From Pararhizobium_B sp963838155 (GTDB lineage: Bacteria > Pseudomonadota > Alphaproteobacteria > Rhizobiales > Rhizobiaceae): a stretch of 64,000 nt of DNA. The notes under the pieces were generated by a model. It was not told where the DNA came from, searched no databases, and was given only the letters and a program-made list of their open reading frames with translations. The stretch is from positions 1 to 64,000 of the forward strand of contig CAWIQE010000038.1 in NCBI GenBank assembly GCA_963838155.1. The letters run 5' to 3'. Shown in pieces: positions 50,969 to 61,765 of the stretch. Position 1 is the first letter of the stretch; each line of letters opens with the position of its first letter. A program made the translations under genes and the position numbers.

Positions 50969-52168
50969 ATGGCGGACGGATCCAAGGTCCTGTCGATCCT
51001 GGTGCTGGTCGTCGCCGAGCTCTCGGGCATGAGCCTCTGGTTCACCTCGGCGGCGATCCTGCCGGACATGGTTCGCGAGGCGGCCGTCTCGCCCATGCGG
51101 CAGGCGCTGCTGTCGAGCGGCGTGCAGGCCGGTTTCGTCCTCGGCGCGCTCGCCTTCTCGATAAGCGGCGTGCCCGACCGCTTCGACCCGAGGACCGTCT
51201 TCTCGCTCTCCTGCCTGGCGGCCGCGGCCGCCAATCTCGCGCTCGTCTTCCTGGCCCCGGGCGGCAACGGCGCCATCGCCTCGCGGGTCTTGACGGGCGC
51301 GCTCCTCGCCGGCGTCTACCCGGTCGGCATGAAGATCGCGGTCGGCTGGGGCCGCCGCGACAGGGGGCTGCTCGTCGGCCTCCTGGTCGGCGCGCTGACC
51401 TTCGGCAACAGCGTGCCCTTCCTGACCAGCGCCCTTCGCGGCTCCGACTGGCGCGCCACCGTGGCGACGGTCTGCGCCGTCGCGGCCTTCGGCGCGCTCC
51501 TCGTGCTGACGGTCCGCCTCGGCCCCTTCCACGCCAGGGCCAGCCGCTTCGAGCCCGGCGCCATTGCCCTCGCCTGGAGGGACAAGCGCATCCGCGCCGC
51601 CTATCTCGGCTATTTCGGGCACATGTGGGAGCTCTTCGCCATGTGGGCGTGGATCGGCGCCGCGGTCGCCGTATCCTATTCGCAGCGTCTCCCGGCACCG
51701 GAGGCGCACAGGCTCGCGACGCTGACCGCCTTCGCCGCGATCGCCTGCGGCGCCTTCGCCTCCGTCGCCGCCGGCCTGGCGGCCGACCGGATCGGCAAGG
51801 CGGAGGTGGCGATCCTCGCCATGCTGGCGAGCGGCTGCTGCGCGCTTCTGACGGCGTCGACCTTTGGCGGCCCCGTCTGGCTGACCTTCGCGATCGTCGT
51901 GCTGTGGGGCGCGTCGGTCATCCCCAATTCGGCGCAGTTCTCGGCCCTGGTCGCCGATTTCGCGCCGCCGCGCCTGGCGGGAAGCCTGATGACCTTCCAG
52001 ACCGCCCTCGGCTTCGCACTGACCATCGCGACCGTCCAGGCGACGCCGCTCCTCGCCCGCGCGACGGGATGGCCGGTCGTGCTGGCGGGCCTCGCCCTCG
52101 GGCCCGCCTTCGGCGTGGCCGCGATGCTGCCCTTGCGGCGCGGAAACGCGGCCGGCGCCGGCCCCTGA
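50969..52168 (+). CDS. MFS transporter
   Basis: Predicted 399-residue membrane protein with about twelve helices. ILVLVVAELSGMSLWFTSAA at the start, RVLTGALLAGVYPVGMKIAV (helix 4 region with MFS-type motif) and GWGRRDRGLLVGLLVGALTF are consistent with the major facilitator superfamily. GGGGAGG precedes the ATG at 50969. Substrate unknown. Divergent from the M29 peptidase. Confidence 0.9.
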   Translation: MADGSKVLSILVLVVAELSGMSLWFTSAAILPDMVREAAVSPMRQALLSSGVQAGFVLGALAFSISGVPDRFDPRTVFSLSCLAAAAANLALVFLAPGGNGAIASRVLTGALLAGVYPVGMKIAVGWGRRDRGLLVGLLVGALTFGNSVPFLTSALRGSDWRATVATVCAVAAFGALLVLTVRLGPFHARASRFEPGAIALAWRDKRIRAAYLGYFGHMWELFAMWAWIGAAVAVSYSQRLPAPEAHRLATLTAFAAIACGAFASVAAGLAADRIGKAEVAILAMLASGCCALLTASTFGGPVWLTFAIVVLWGASVIPNSAQFSALVADFAPPRLAGSLMTFQTALGFALTIATVQATPLLARATGWPVVLAGLALGPAFGVAAMLPLRRGNAAGAGP

Positions 52169-52278
52169 GGCGAAAATCTCCGGGAGTTCTCTCCCCCGGC
52201 GGATTTGACATCCTCCCCCGAGATTCTAGATAGGGTGACCTCCGCCGCGCCGTTCATGCACCGACAAAGAGGCCGATC

Positions 52279-54647
52279 TTGCCCGCTGCACCATCGAGGA
52301 CGACCATCTCTCCCGCGCTCGCGGCCATCGCCGCAATGCTGATCGCCGCGTTCGGGCTGCTTGCCGCCACCCCCGCCGGCGCCGCCACGACCGCGCCGGC
52401 CGCCCCCGAGGCGACGAGCGAACAGGGCCAGGCGGCGAGCCAGCAGGACAAGCAGATCCAGGCCGTCGTCGACGCCATCAAGAACGACAAGACCCGGCAG
52501 AAGCTGATCGACGCGCTGGAAAAGGTCGGGGCGCCGGCCAAGCCCTCGAAAAAGGCCGCGGAGGAAGCCGCCGTCGACCAGGGCATCGCCTCCTTCGGGC
52601 GCCGGATCGCCGAATTCACCCAGTCGATCGCGCAAGGGGCGGCGCACTCCGCTCAGGCATTCGTAGGCCAGCTTGGATCCGCGCCGGCGCGGCTTTCGGC
52701 CCTCGGTCCCGACCAGATGCGCGTGCTCGCCATCGCCGTGCGCGACGTGGCGCTCTCGATCGTCGCGACCTATCTCATCTATTTCGCCCTGCGCTGGCTC
52801 GCCGTCCGCCTCTTCCGGCGCATCGGCGGCTTTGCCGAGGACGCGGGGTTCTTCCGGCGGGCCTTCCTCGTCGTCGTCTCGGCCGCGATCGACGCCGCGG
52901 TCGTGGCGCTCGCCTGGGCCGCCGGCTATCTCGTCACCCTCTTCGTCTTCGGTCACTTCGGCGAGGTCGGCATCCGCCAGTCGCTCTATCTCAACGCCTT
53001 CCTCCTCGTCGAGCTCTTCAAGGTCCTCCTGCGGGTCGTCCTGTCGCCGGCGACCGCCGACCTGAGGCTGATCAACATCAGCGACCGGGCAGCCGCGGTG
53101 CTGAACAACCGCCTGGCATGGATCGTCGGCATCCTCGGCTACGGCCAGCTCTTCGTCACGCCCGTCTTCAACCAGAGCGTCTCGGTCGCCGCCGGGCAGG
53201 CGATCTCGGTCCTCCTGTCGCTGGTCGCCCTGGTGATCGCGGTCTCCATGACCGTGCGCAACCGCTTCGCCGTGCGCAACTGGCTGCTCGGCGAGACCAC
53301 CGACCGGAGGGAGCCGTCGCGCTCGGCGCAGATCATCGCCGAGTACTGGTACCTGGCGGTGCTCCTCTACTTCGCCTTCCTCTTCGTCGTCGTGCTCACC
53401 CAGCCCGCCGCTAGCCTCCTGCCGGTCCTCGCGGCGACCGCCAAGATCCTCGTCGCCCTCATCATCGGCTTCGGCATCACCGGCTGGCTCGGCCGCGCGC
53501 ACGGCCGCGGAATCCGGCTTCCGGAAAACCTGACGCAGAAGCTGCCCCTGCTCGAGGCCCGGCTCAACGCCTTCGTGCCGCGCATCCTGACGGCGGTCCG
53601 CGTCGTCGTCTTCCTGGCGGTCCTCCTCTTCGCGCTCGACATCGTCGGACTGATCGACATACCCGCCTGGGTCAACACCCAGATCGGCGCGCAGGCGACG
53701 ACCGCCGGCGTCTCCGTCGTGCTGATCCTGCTCGTCGCCGCCGCGGTCTGGCTGGCAATGACCTCATGGGTCGACTACCGCCTCAATCCGGATTACGGCT
53801 CGGTGCCGACGACGCGCGAGACGACGCTGCTGGCGCTGATGCGCAACGCCGCGACGGTCGCCCTGATCGTCATCACGCTGATGTTCGTGCTTTCCGAGAT
53901 CGGCATCAACATCGCGCCGCTGATCGCCTCTGCCGGCGTGCTCGGCCTCGCCGTCGGCTTCGGCGCGCAGAAGCTGGTACAGGACATCATCACCGGCATC
54001 TTCATACAGCTCGAGAACGCCATCAACGTCGGCGACGTGGTGACCGCCGGCGGCACCACCGGCGTGGCCGAGCGCCTGACCATCCGTTCCGTCAGCCTGC
54101 GCGACCTCGACGGCACCTATCACATCATCCCCTTCTCCTCGGTCGACAAGGTCGCCAACTTCATGAAGGGCTTCTCCTACTCCGTCTGCAACATGGGGGT
54201 CGCCTACCGCGAGACCTACGACGACGTGAAGGACGCCATGTTCGCGGCCTTCGAGCTCCTGCGCAAGGATCCCGACGCAGCGCCCCGATCCTCGGCGACC
54301 TCGAATGGTTCGGCGTCACCGAGTTCGGCGACAGCGCCGTCGTCGTGCGCGCCCGCATCAAGACGCTGCCCGGCAGCCAGTGGGGCGTCGGCCGCGCCTA
54401 CAACCGCTATCTCAAGCAGGTCTTCGACGAGCGCAACATCGAGATCCCCTTCCCCCACCAGACGATCTATTTCGGCGAGGACAAGCGGGGCAACGCTCCC
54501 GTCGCGCATGTCCGCCTCGGCAATGAGGAGGCGACGCCCGAGGAAACCATCGAACACGCGCCCGCCAAGCCGTCGCCGTCCGACACGGTCAGCAACGTGC
54601 CTCCGCAGAACGCCGAGGGCGACGACGCGGCGGAAGTCGACAAGTAG
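52279..54647 (+). pseudogene. MscS-type mechanosensitive channel, frameshifted near the 3' end
   Basis: TTG start with GAGG eight bases before. The frame encodes a signal peptide, a periplasmic region, about ten helices and the MscS pore and beta domains (PLIASAGVLGLAVGFGAQKL, ITGIFIQLENAINVGDVVTA). In KDPDAAP (54268-54288) the frame shifts: the rest of the channel domain, ILGDLEWFGVTEFGDSAVVV and YNRYLKQVFDERNIEIPFPH, is in the next frame down and ends at 54647. One base appears missing at the CCCC run 54283-54286. Restored length is about 789 residues. It could be a true mutation or a sequencing error; the unrestored frame would end at 54678. Confidence 0.85.
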
Positions 54648-54674
54648 CCCCGGAGCGGGAGAGAGCGGACGGGC

Positions 54675-55469
54675 CTAGCCCTTCGGGCCCGGGAACAGCG
54701 CGGTGCCCTTGGCGAGGTGATAGGCCACGAGGCCGATCCACTCGTGGACGGCCACGTCGGTGCGCGCCAGGCCGGCCGAAACGGACTCGGTCGGCTGCCA
54801 GAGGTCGGCCCGCATGGTCCGGTCGTCCACCGGATAGGGCAGCACGTCGAAGCCCACCTTCTCGAAACAGGCGACGGACCGCGGCATGTGGTAGGCCGAA
54901 GTGACGAGAAGCCACGTCTCGCCGGGCCGGGGCTTGGCGATCCGCACGCTGTTCTCGGCGTTCTGGATGGTGTTGCGCGAGGTGGTGTCGACCGAGATCC
55001 GCCCCGGCGCCACGCCGAGGCCCTCGATCAGGCGGCGCGCCCAGTAGGCCTCCGACTTGCTGCCGTTGGTCGACAGCCGCCCGATGCCGCCCGACAACAG
55101 GATGCGCGCCTCCGGATAGCGTCGCGCCAGCTCCACCGTCGCGGTCAGCCGCTCGGCCGCCTCGTTGGTCTCCGGCCGGTCGTGGGCGCTCGACAGCAGC
55201 GGATCGACCGCGCCGCCGAGCCAGACGATGCCGGTCACCCGGTCGGGCAGCTTCGGCACCGGAAAGCGCGTCTCGAGCGGCATCATCAGCGCCGAACCGA
55301 CCGGCAGCCATCCGCAGGCGACGAGAACGAGCACCGCCGCCGCGGCGAGCGCCGTGCCGGCCCGCCGCCGGCCGAAGGCGACGAGCACGACCCCGACGAG
55401 GCCGAGGATCGCGATCGCGTCGGACGGCGTGATGACGATCGCGGCGAGCTTGGAGACAACGAAGAACAT
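54675..55469 (-). CDS. YdcF/ElyC family (DUF218) protein
   Basis: Predicted 264-residue membrane-anchored protein: two N-terminal helices (KLAAIVITPSDAIAILGLVG, LAAAAVLVLVACGWLPVG) and a DUF218 domain with IVWLGGAV, ARILLSGGIGRLS, TTSRNTIQNAENSVRIAK and LVTSAYHMPRSVACF. E. coli ElyC and SanA of this family act in envelope integrity. AAAGGG lies before the ATG. Convergent with the channel gene. Confidence 0.9.
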   Translation of the reverse strand: MFFVVSKLAAIVITPSDAIAILGLVGVVLVAFGRRRAGTALAAAAVLVLVACGWLPVGSALMMPLETRFPVPKLPDRVTGIVWLGGAVDPLLSSAHDRPETNEAAERLTATVELARRYPEARILLSGGIGRLSTNGSKSEAYWARRLIEGLGVAPGRISVDTTSRNTIQNAENSVRIAKPRPGETWLLVTSAYHMPRSVACFEKVGFDVLPYPVDDRTMRADLWQPTESVSAGLARTDVAVHEWIGLVAYHLAKGTALFPGPKG

Positions 55470-55681
55470 CGGACCCTTTCGTCGGGAGCGGCCATCCTCC
55501 CCCGCAAACGTGAACATTCCGCTGATGCCCGGACGCGCGGCCGCTCGCGGGGACGCCGCCGGGGCGACGCTGCGTCAGAATGCCTCATCGGACGCCTGAA
55601 CCCATAGGGCCGGCAAAGCCGTTCGCCAACGAGCGGCCTGCGCCGCACGGATCGGCACAATAGGAATTCGGACGGGAAGAC

Positions 55682-57439
55682 ATGACGACAGACCTGGAAG
55701 ACCTCGCGATGATCGGGGACGGCGAGACCGTCGCACTCGTCTCCAGCGCCGGATCGATCGAGTGGCTCTGTCTCCCGCGCTTCAATTCGGCCGCCTGCTG
55801 CGCCGCGCTCCTCGGTGACGCCGAGAACGGCCGCTGGACGATCGCGCCCAGCGAGCCCGTCGAGCGCAGCGTCCAGCGCTACGCCTCCGACACCCTCGTC
55901 CTCGAAACCGACCTGACCAGTCCGGGCGGCACGGTCCGCATCACCGATTTCATGCCGATCCGCGACCGCAATCCCACCCTCATACGCATCGTGGAAGGCC
56001 TCGAGGGGACCGTGGAGATGTCGGTCGAGGGACGCTTCCGGTTCGACTACGGCAACATGCCGCCCTGGATCACCGCCGAGGACGCCCACGTCACCATGCA
56101 TGTCGGGCCCGACAAGCTCGTCCTGTGGGGCCTCGAGGACCCGGCCATCGACGAGGGCTGCGTGTCCGGAACCTTCACCGCGAAGAAGGGCGACCGCCGC
56201 ACCTTCGTTCTCTCCTATGGCGCCGCCCACGAGGAGGTTCCCGATCCGCCCGATCCGGACGGGGCCCTGAAGGAAACGAAGCGCTACTGGCACGACTGGC
56301 TGAAGCGCTTCGAGACGCCGGTTCCCTACGAGAAGGAGGTGCGCCGCTCGCTTCTGGTGCTGAAGGCTCTGATCCACAGGCCGACCGGCGGCCTCGTCGC
56401 CGCTCCCACGACGTCGCTTCCGGAAAAGCCGGCCGGAACCATGAACTGGGACTATCGCTTCTGCTGGCTGCGCGACGCGGCCTTCACGCTGCGCGCGCTG
56501 GTCGAGTGCGGCTATCTCGACGAGGCGACGGCGTGGCGCGACTGGATCCTGCGCGCGGTGGCCGGCGCCGAGGACAAGCTGCAGATCATGTACCGGGTCG
56601 ACGGCTCGCGGCGGCTGGACGAGGCCGAACTCGGCTGGCTGCCCGGTTACCGCTTCGCCAGGCCGGTGCGGGTCGGCAACGCCGCCGCCGGCCAGTTCCA
56701 GCTCGACGTCTACGGCGAGATCATCAACATGCTGCACATCTCCGAGGACGCGGGGATGGAGCGCACCGAACAGGGCCGCCTGCTCGAACGCCAGATCGTC
56801 CAGGAGCTGGAAACCGTCTGGTCGAAGCCGGACCACGGGCTGTGGGAAGACCGAGGCGCCCCGCGCCACTACGTCTCCTCGAAGGTCATGGCTTGGGTCG
56901 CCTTCGACCGCTTTCTCGCCGGGTCCGGCGGCAAGGAGATCTCCCGCAGGGAACGCGGCCGGCTGTGCGACGTGCGCGACGAGATCCACACGGTCATCTG
57001 CCGCGAAGGGTTCAACGAGGGCATGGGAACGTTCACCTCGTTCTTCGGCGGCCAGACCTTCGATGCCTCGCTGCTGCTCCTGCCGAAGGTCGGCTTCCTG
57101 CCGATGAGCGACGAGCGCATGGCCGCCACCGTCGACACGATCGAGCGCCACCTCGTCTTCGACGGCATGGTGCAGAGGCACCAGAGCAACGCGATCGTGC
57201 CCGAGGGCGCCTTCCTCGCCTGCTGCTTCTGGCTTGCCGAATGCCAGCTCCTCGCCCGCCGGCGCGACGACGCGATCCGCACGATGGAGCGCGCGATGGG
57301 CGCTGCCGGCGATCTCGGCCTTCTTGCCGAAGAGTACGACACCGGCGGCAAGCGCCTCAACGGCAACTTCCCCCAGGCACTCAGCCACCTCGCCCTGATC
57401 ACCGCAGTCCTGGCGCTGGCCAGGCACGACGCCGGTTAG
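55682..57439 (+). CDS. Glycoside hydrolase family 15 protein
   Basis: Predicted 585-residue protein with an N-terminal beta domain (MTTDLEDLAMIGDGETVALV, GSIEWLCLPRFNS) and an (alpha/alpha)6 GH15 domain. Catalytic regions are visible: MNWDYRFCWLRDAAFTLRAL, the acid Glu in HGLWEDRGAPRHYVSSKVMA and the base region LLAEEYD...GNFPQALSHLAL. GH15 enzymes hydrolyse alpha-glucans or trehalose; no signal peptide, so intracellular. The SDR gene follows by 30 bases and is often its partner. Confidence 0.92.
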   Translation: MTTDLEDLAMIGDGETVALVSSAGSIEWLCLPRFNSAACCAALLGDAENGRWTIAPSEPVERSVQRYASDTLVLETDLTSPGGTVRITDFMPIRDRNPTLIRIVEGLEGTVEMSVEGRFRFDYGNMPPWITAEDAHVTMHVGPDKLVLWGLEDPAIDEGCVSGTFTAKKGDRRTFVLSYGAAHEEVPDPPDPDGALKETKRYWHDWLKRFETPVPYEKEVRRSLLVLKALIHRPTGGLVAAPTTSLPEKPAGTMNWDYRFCWLRDAAFTLRALVECGYLDEATAWRDWILRAVAGAEDKLQIMYRVDGSRRLDEAELGWLPGYRFARPVRVGNAAAGQFQLDVYGEIINMLHISEDAGMERTEQGRLLERQIVQELETVWSKPDHGLWEDRGAPRHYVSSKVMAWVAFDRFLAGSGGKEISRRERGRLCDVRDEIHTVICREGFNEGMGTFTSFFGGQTFDASLLLLPKVGFLPMSDERMAATVDTIERHLVFDGMVQRHQSNAIVPEGAFLACCFWLAECQLLARRRDDAIRTMERAMGAAGDLGLLAEEYDTGGKRLNGNFPQALSHLALITAVLALARHDAG

Positions 57440-57469
57440 CTCCAGCCTCCACAACAACGGAGATCCACC

Positions 57470-58501
57470 ATGGCCATCCTTTCCCGCAAGCCGAAGACGG
57501 TCGTCATCACCGGGGCATCCGCGGGCGTCGGGCGCGCAGTCGTCCGCCGCTTCGCCAGGGACGGCGACAGGCTCGGCCTGATCGCCCGCGACCCGGAGCG
57601 GCTGGAAAAGGCGGTCGAGGAGGTCGAGCAGCTCGGCGGCAGGGCGCTCGCCTGTCCGCTGGACGTCTCCGACCCGGAAGCGCTCGAGGCCGCCGCCGAC
57701 AGGATCGAGGCCGCCTTCGGCCCCATCGACGTCTGGATCAACGTCGCCATGGTGACCATCTTCGCGCCGGTGACCGACATCACGCCGGCCGAATTCAAGC
57801 GCGCCACCGAGGTGACCTATCTCGGCTTCGTCTACGGCACCATGACCGCCCTGAAACGCATGAAGCCGCGCGACCGCGGCGTCATCGTGCAGGTCGGCTC
57901 CGGGCTCGCCTACCGCTCCGTCCCCCTGCAGTCGGCCTATTGCGGAGCCAAGCACGCCATGGTCGGCTTCACGGACTCGCTCCGCTCCGAGCTGATCCAC
58001 GACAGGAGCAAGGTCGAGATCGGCGTCGTCCACCTGCCGGGCATGAACACGCCGCAGTTCGAATGGGGCCGCAACAAGCTCGGCAAGCGGGCGCAGCCGG
58101 TGCCGCCGATCTTCCAGCCGGAGGTCGCCGCCAAGGCGATCCACTACATGGCGCACCACCCGCGCCGCGAGATCTGGCTGACCTGGTCCACATGGAAGGT
58201 CATGATCGGCCAGGCCTTCGCCGCCGGCTTCCTCGACCACTACCTTGCGCGGGCGGCCTATTCGGGGCAGATGTCCGCCGAGGATCTTCCCGACCGGCCC
58301 GACAATCTCTATGACACCGTCAAGGGCGACTACGGCGCCCACGGCCGCTTCGACGACAAGGCGTATGACGACAGCAGCGAACTGACGCTTGCCCGGCACC
58401 CCCTGCTGACGGGGGCCGCCGTCGTCCTCGGCGCCCTCGCCCTCGGCCGCCTGGCCCTCGCCGCCGGGAGGCCGCGCGGCGGGCGACGACGGCTCGGCTA
58501 G
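57470..58501 (+). CDS. SDR family oxidoreductase with C-terminal extension
   Basis: Predicted 343-residue short-chain dehydrogenase. The NAD(P) motif is VVITGASAGVGRAVVRRFAR, the usual NNAG is NVAM, and the catalytic motif is YCGAKHA after VGSGLAYRS. About 90 residues longer than a classical SDR: the extra part runs from the HHPRREIWLTWSTWK region to a hydrophobic C-terminal helix (LLTGAAVVLGALALGRLALA), suggesting membrane attachment. Its stop codon lies within the CIRCE element of groESL. Confidence 0.9.
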   Translation: MAILSRKPKTVVITGASAGVGRAVVRRFARDGDRLGLIARDPERLEKAVEEVEQLGGRALACPLDVSDPEALEAAADRIEAAFGPIDVWINVAMVTIFAPVTDITPAEFKRATEVTYLGFVYGTMTALKRMKPRDRGVIVQVGSGLAYRSVPLQSAYCGAKHAMVGFTDSLRSELIHDRSKVEIGVVHLPGMNTPQFEWGRNKLGKRAQPVPPIFQPEVAAKAIHYMAHHPRREIWLTWSTWKVMIGQAFAAGFLDHYLARAAYSGQMSAEDLPDRPDNLYDTVKGDYGAHGRFDDKAYDDSSELTLARHPLLTGAAVVLGALALGRLALAAGRPRGGRRRLG

Positions 58502-58524
58502 CACTCCCGGACGGAGAGTGCTAA
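58498..58524. promoter_or_regulatory. CIRCE element (HrcA operator) of groESL
   Basis: CTAGCACTC-ccggacgga-GAGTGCTAA: the consensus TTAGCACTC-N9-GAGTGCTAA with one mismatch. It overlaps the stop codon of the preceding SDR gene (58499-58501) and lies 18 bases upstream of the RpoH-type promoter. HrcA binding here would repress groESL at normal temperature. Confidence 0.95.
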
Positions 58525-58541
58525 TTTATTTCTCCGGGGTG

Positions 58542-58570
58542 CTTGAAAGCCTCCGCGTTTTCGACCAAAT
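58542..58570 (+). promoter_or_regulatory. RpoH (sigma-32) type promoter of groESL
   Basis: CTTGAA (58542-58547), 17-base spacer, CCAAAT (58565-58570) matches the alphaproteobacterial RpoH consensus CTTGAA-N17-CCAnAT. It lies about 100 bases before groES. Confidence 0.75.
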
Positions 58571-58675
58571 GAACGCCACTCAGCGCCGCTCATGGGCTGG
58601 GTACGCGCTGCCGCCCACAGGGACAAAGGGCGGCCGCGATGGTTTGTCATCGTCTGTTTGTCCTGGAGGAAAACA

Positions 58676-58990
58676 ATGGCATTCCGTCCCCTGCACGACC
58701 GCGTGCTCGTGCGCCGCATCGAAGCCGAAGAGAAGACCAAGGGCGGCATCATCATCCCCGACACCGCCAAGGAGAAGCCGCAGGAAGGCGAGATCGTCGC
58801 CGCCGGCTCCGGAGCGCGCTCCGAGAACGGCCAGGTGACCCCGCTCGACGTCAAGGCCGGCGACCGCGTGCTCTTCGGCAAATGGTCCGGCACCGAGATC
58901 AAGGTCGACGGCGAAGACCTGCTCATCATGAAGGAGTCCGACATCCTCGGCATCATCGAGCATGAAGTCGCCAAGAAGCAGGCCGCGTAA
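58676..58990 (+). CDS. groES: Co-chaperonin GroES
   Basis: Predicted 104-residue lid of the GroEL chaperonin. FRPLHDRVLVRRIEAEEKTK with the mobile loop GGIIIPDTAKEKPQEGEIVA, then the C-terminal VLFGKWSGTEIKVDGEDLLI. GGAGGA precedes the ATG. First gene of the heat-shock operon controlled by CIRCE and an RpoH-type promoter. Confidence 0.98.
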   Translation: MAFRPLHDRVLVRRIEAEEKTKGGIIIPDTAKEKPQEGEIVAAGSGARSENGQVTPLDVKAGDRVLFGKWSGTEIKVDGEDLLIMKESDILGIIEHEVAKKQAA

Positions 58991-59039
58991 GCGTCCTTCT
59001 TACAGTCACAACGCTGCTGCCTTTTGATGGAGTAAGATC

Positions 59040-60683
<1,644 letters not shown>

Positions 60684-60726
60684 AGCGCTTCCAGGAAAGA
60701 GGCTTTCCGCCTGGAAAACGAAGGAA

Positions 60727-60759
60727 GAGCGGCGCCCTGCCCGGGGCGCCGCTCTTTTT
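60727..60759 (+). terminator. Intrinsic terminator of groESL
   Basis: GAGCGGCGCCC (60727-60737) pairs with GGGCGCCGCTC (60744-60754), loop of about six bases, followed by TTTTT. Confidence 0.9.
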
Positions 60760-60763
60760 CTGC

Positions 60764-60864
60764 AGTGCTTCAAGGAAAAGCGGAAACCGGTTTTCCGTCC
60801 GGAAGCGCGCAAAGACAAAGAGATAGAGCGTGTCCGCAATTCCGTGAAACGCGGACACGCTCTA
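60764..60864 (+). repeat. RIME-type palindromic repeat
   Basis: GTGCTTCAAGGAAAAGCGGA, AACCGGTTTTCCGTCCGGAA, then GAGCGTGTCCGCAATTCCGT and GAAACGCGGACACGCTCTA. Well preserved. A partial copy of its first palindrome (TAGAGCGCTTCCAGGAAA) lies at about 60681-60700, just after the groEL stop. Confidence 0.9.
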
Positions 60865-60879
60865 ATGGCCGGTGGAGCC

Positions 60880-61728
60880 CTACTCGGCCGCGACCGTGCG
60901 CTGCTGCTGCTCGCCGAGGCCTTCGATGCCGAGCTTCATCGTCTGCCCGGGCCGGAGGAAGACGGGCTGCGGCTTCATGCCGAGGCCGACGCCGGGCGGC
61001 GTGCCGGTGCTGATGATGTCGCCGGGCTGCAGGCTCATGAACTGGGAGACGTAGTGCACGACGTGCCTGACGCCGAAGATCATGGTCTTCGTCGAGCCGT
61101 CCTGGCGCATCTCGCCGTCGACGCTGAGCCACAGCTTCAAATTCTGCGGGTCGGCGATCTCGTCCCTGGTCACGAGCCACGGCCCGATCGGCCCGAAGGT
61201 GTCGGCCGACTTGCCCTTGACCCACTGGCCGCCGCGTTCGGCCTGGAATTCGCGCTCCGACAGGTCGTTAACCACGCAATAGCCGGCGACGTGGTCCATC
61301 GCCGCCTCCTCCGACACGTAGCGCGCCTCCTTGCCGATCACTATGCCGAGTTCGACCTCCCAGTCGGATTTCCTGGAGTTGCGCGGGATGACGACGTCGT
61401 CGTTGGGCCCCGAGATCGCGCTCGTCGCCTTCATGAAGATGATCGGCTCCTTCGGGATCTCGGCACCCGTCTCGGCGGCGTGGTCGGCATAGTTCAGCCC
61501 GATGCAGATGAACTTCCCGACCCGCCCGACGCAGGGACCCGTACGCCCGGGATCGGCCACCGCCGGCAGGCTGGCCGGGTCGAGCGCGGCCAGCCGGCCG
61601 AGGCCGTCCGGCATCAGCGTCTCGCCGGCGATGTCGTCGACATGGGCGGACAGATCGCGCACCGTACCCCCGGCATCCACCAGGGCCGGTTTCTCGGCCC
61701 CGGCAGGCCCGTATCGCATGAGTTTCAT
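60880..61728 (-). CDS. Fumarylacetoacetate hydrolase family protein, sugar-acid type
   Basis: Predicted 282-residue FAH-family enzyme. The motifs KFICIGLNYADHAAE, DWEVELGIVIGKEARYVSEE and GDIISTGTPPGVGLGMKP contain the acidic metal ligands. It resembles the 2,4-diketo-3-deoxy-L-fuconate/rhamnonate hydrolases that are often misnamed ureidoglycolate lyase. The SDR gene upstream (61766) fits a partner 2-keto-3-deoxy-fuconate dehydrogenase, supporting a role in deoxy-sugar acid breakdown. Substrate is inferred. Confidence 0.88.
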   Translation of the reverse strand: MKLMRYGPAGAEKPALVDAGGTVRDLSAHVDDIAGETLMPDGLGRLAALDPASLPAVADPGRTGPCVGRVGKFICIGLNYADHAAETGAEIPKEPIIFMKATSAISGPNDDVVIPRNSRKSDWEVELGIVIGKEARYVSEEAAMDHVAGYCVVNDLSEREFQAERGGQWVKGKSADTFGPIGPWLVTRDEIADPQNLKLWLSVDGEMRQDGSTKTMIFGVRHVVHYVSQFMSLQPGDIISTGTPPGVGLGMKPQPVFLRPGQTMKLGIEGLGEQQQRTVAAE

Positions 61729-61765
61729 CAGGCGTTTCCCTTCGTATCGCTGTTGTTGTTGGAAA

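Noticed and set aside
55286..58504. Long open frame antisense to the GH15 and SDR genes
   Set aside because: Same GC artefact; both plus-strand genes have clear family motifs, while the antisense product has none.
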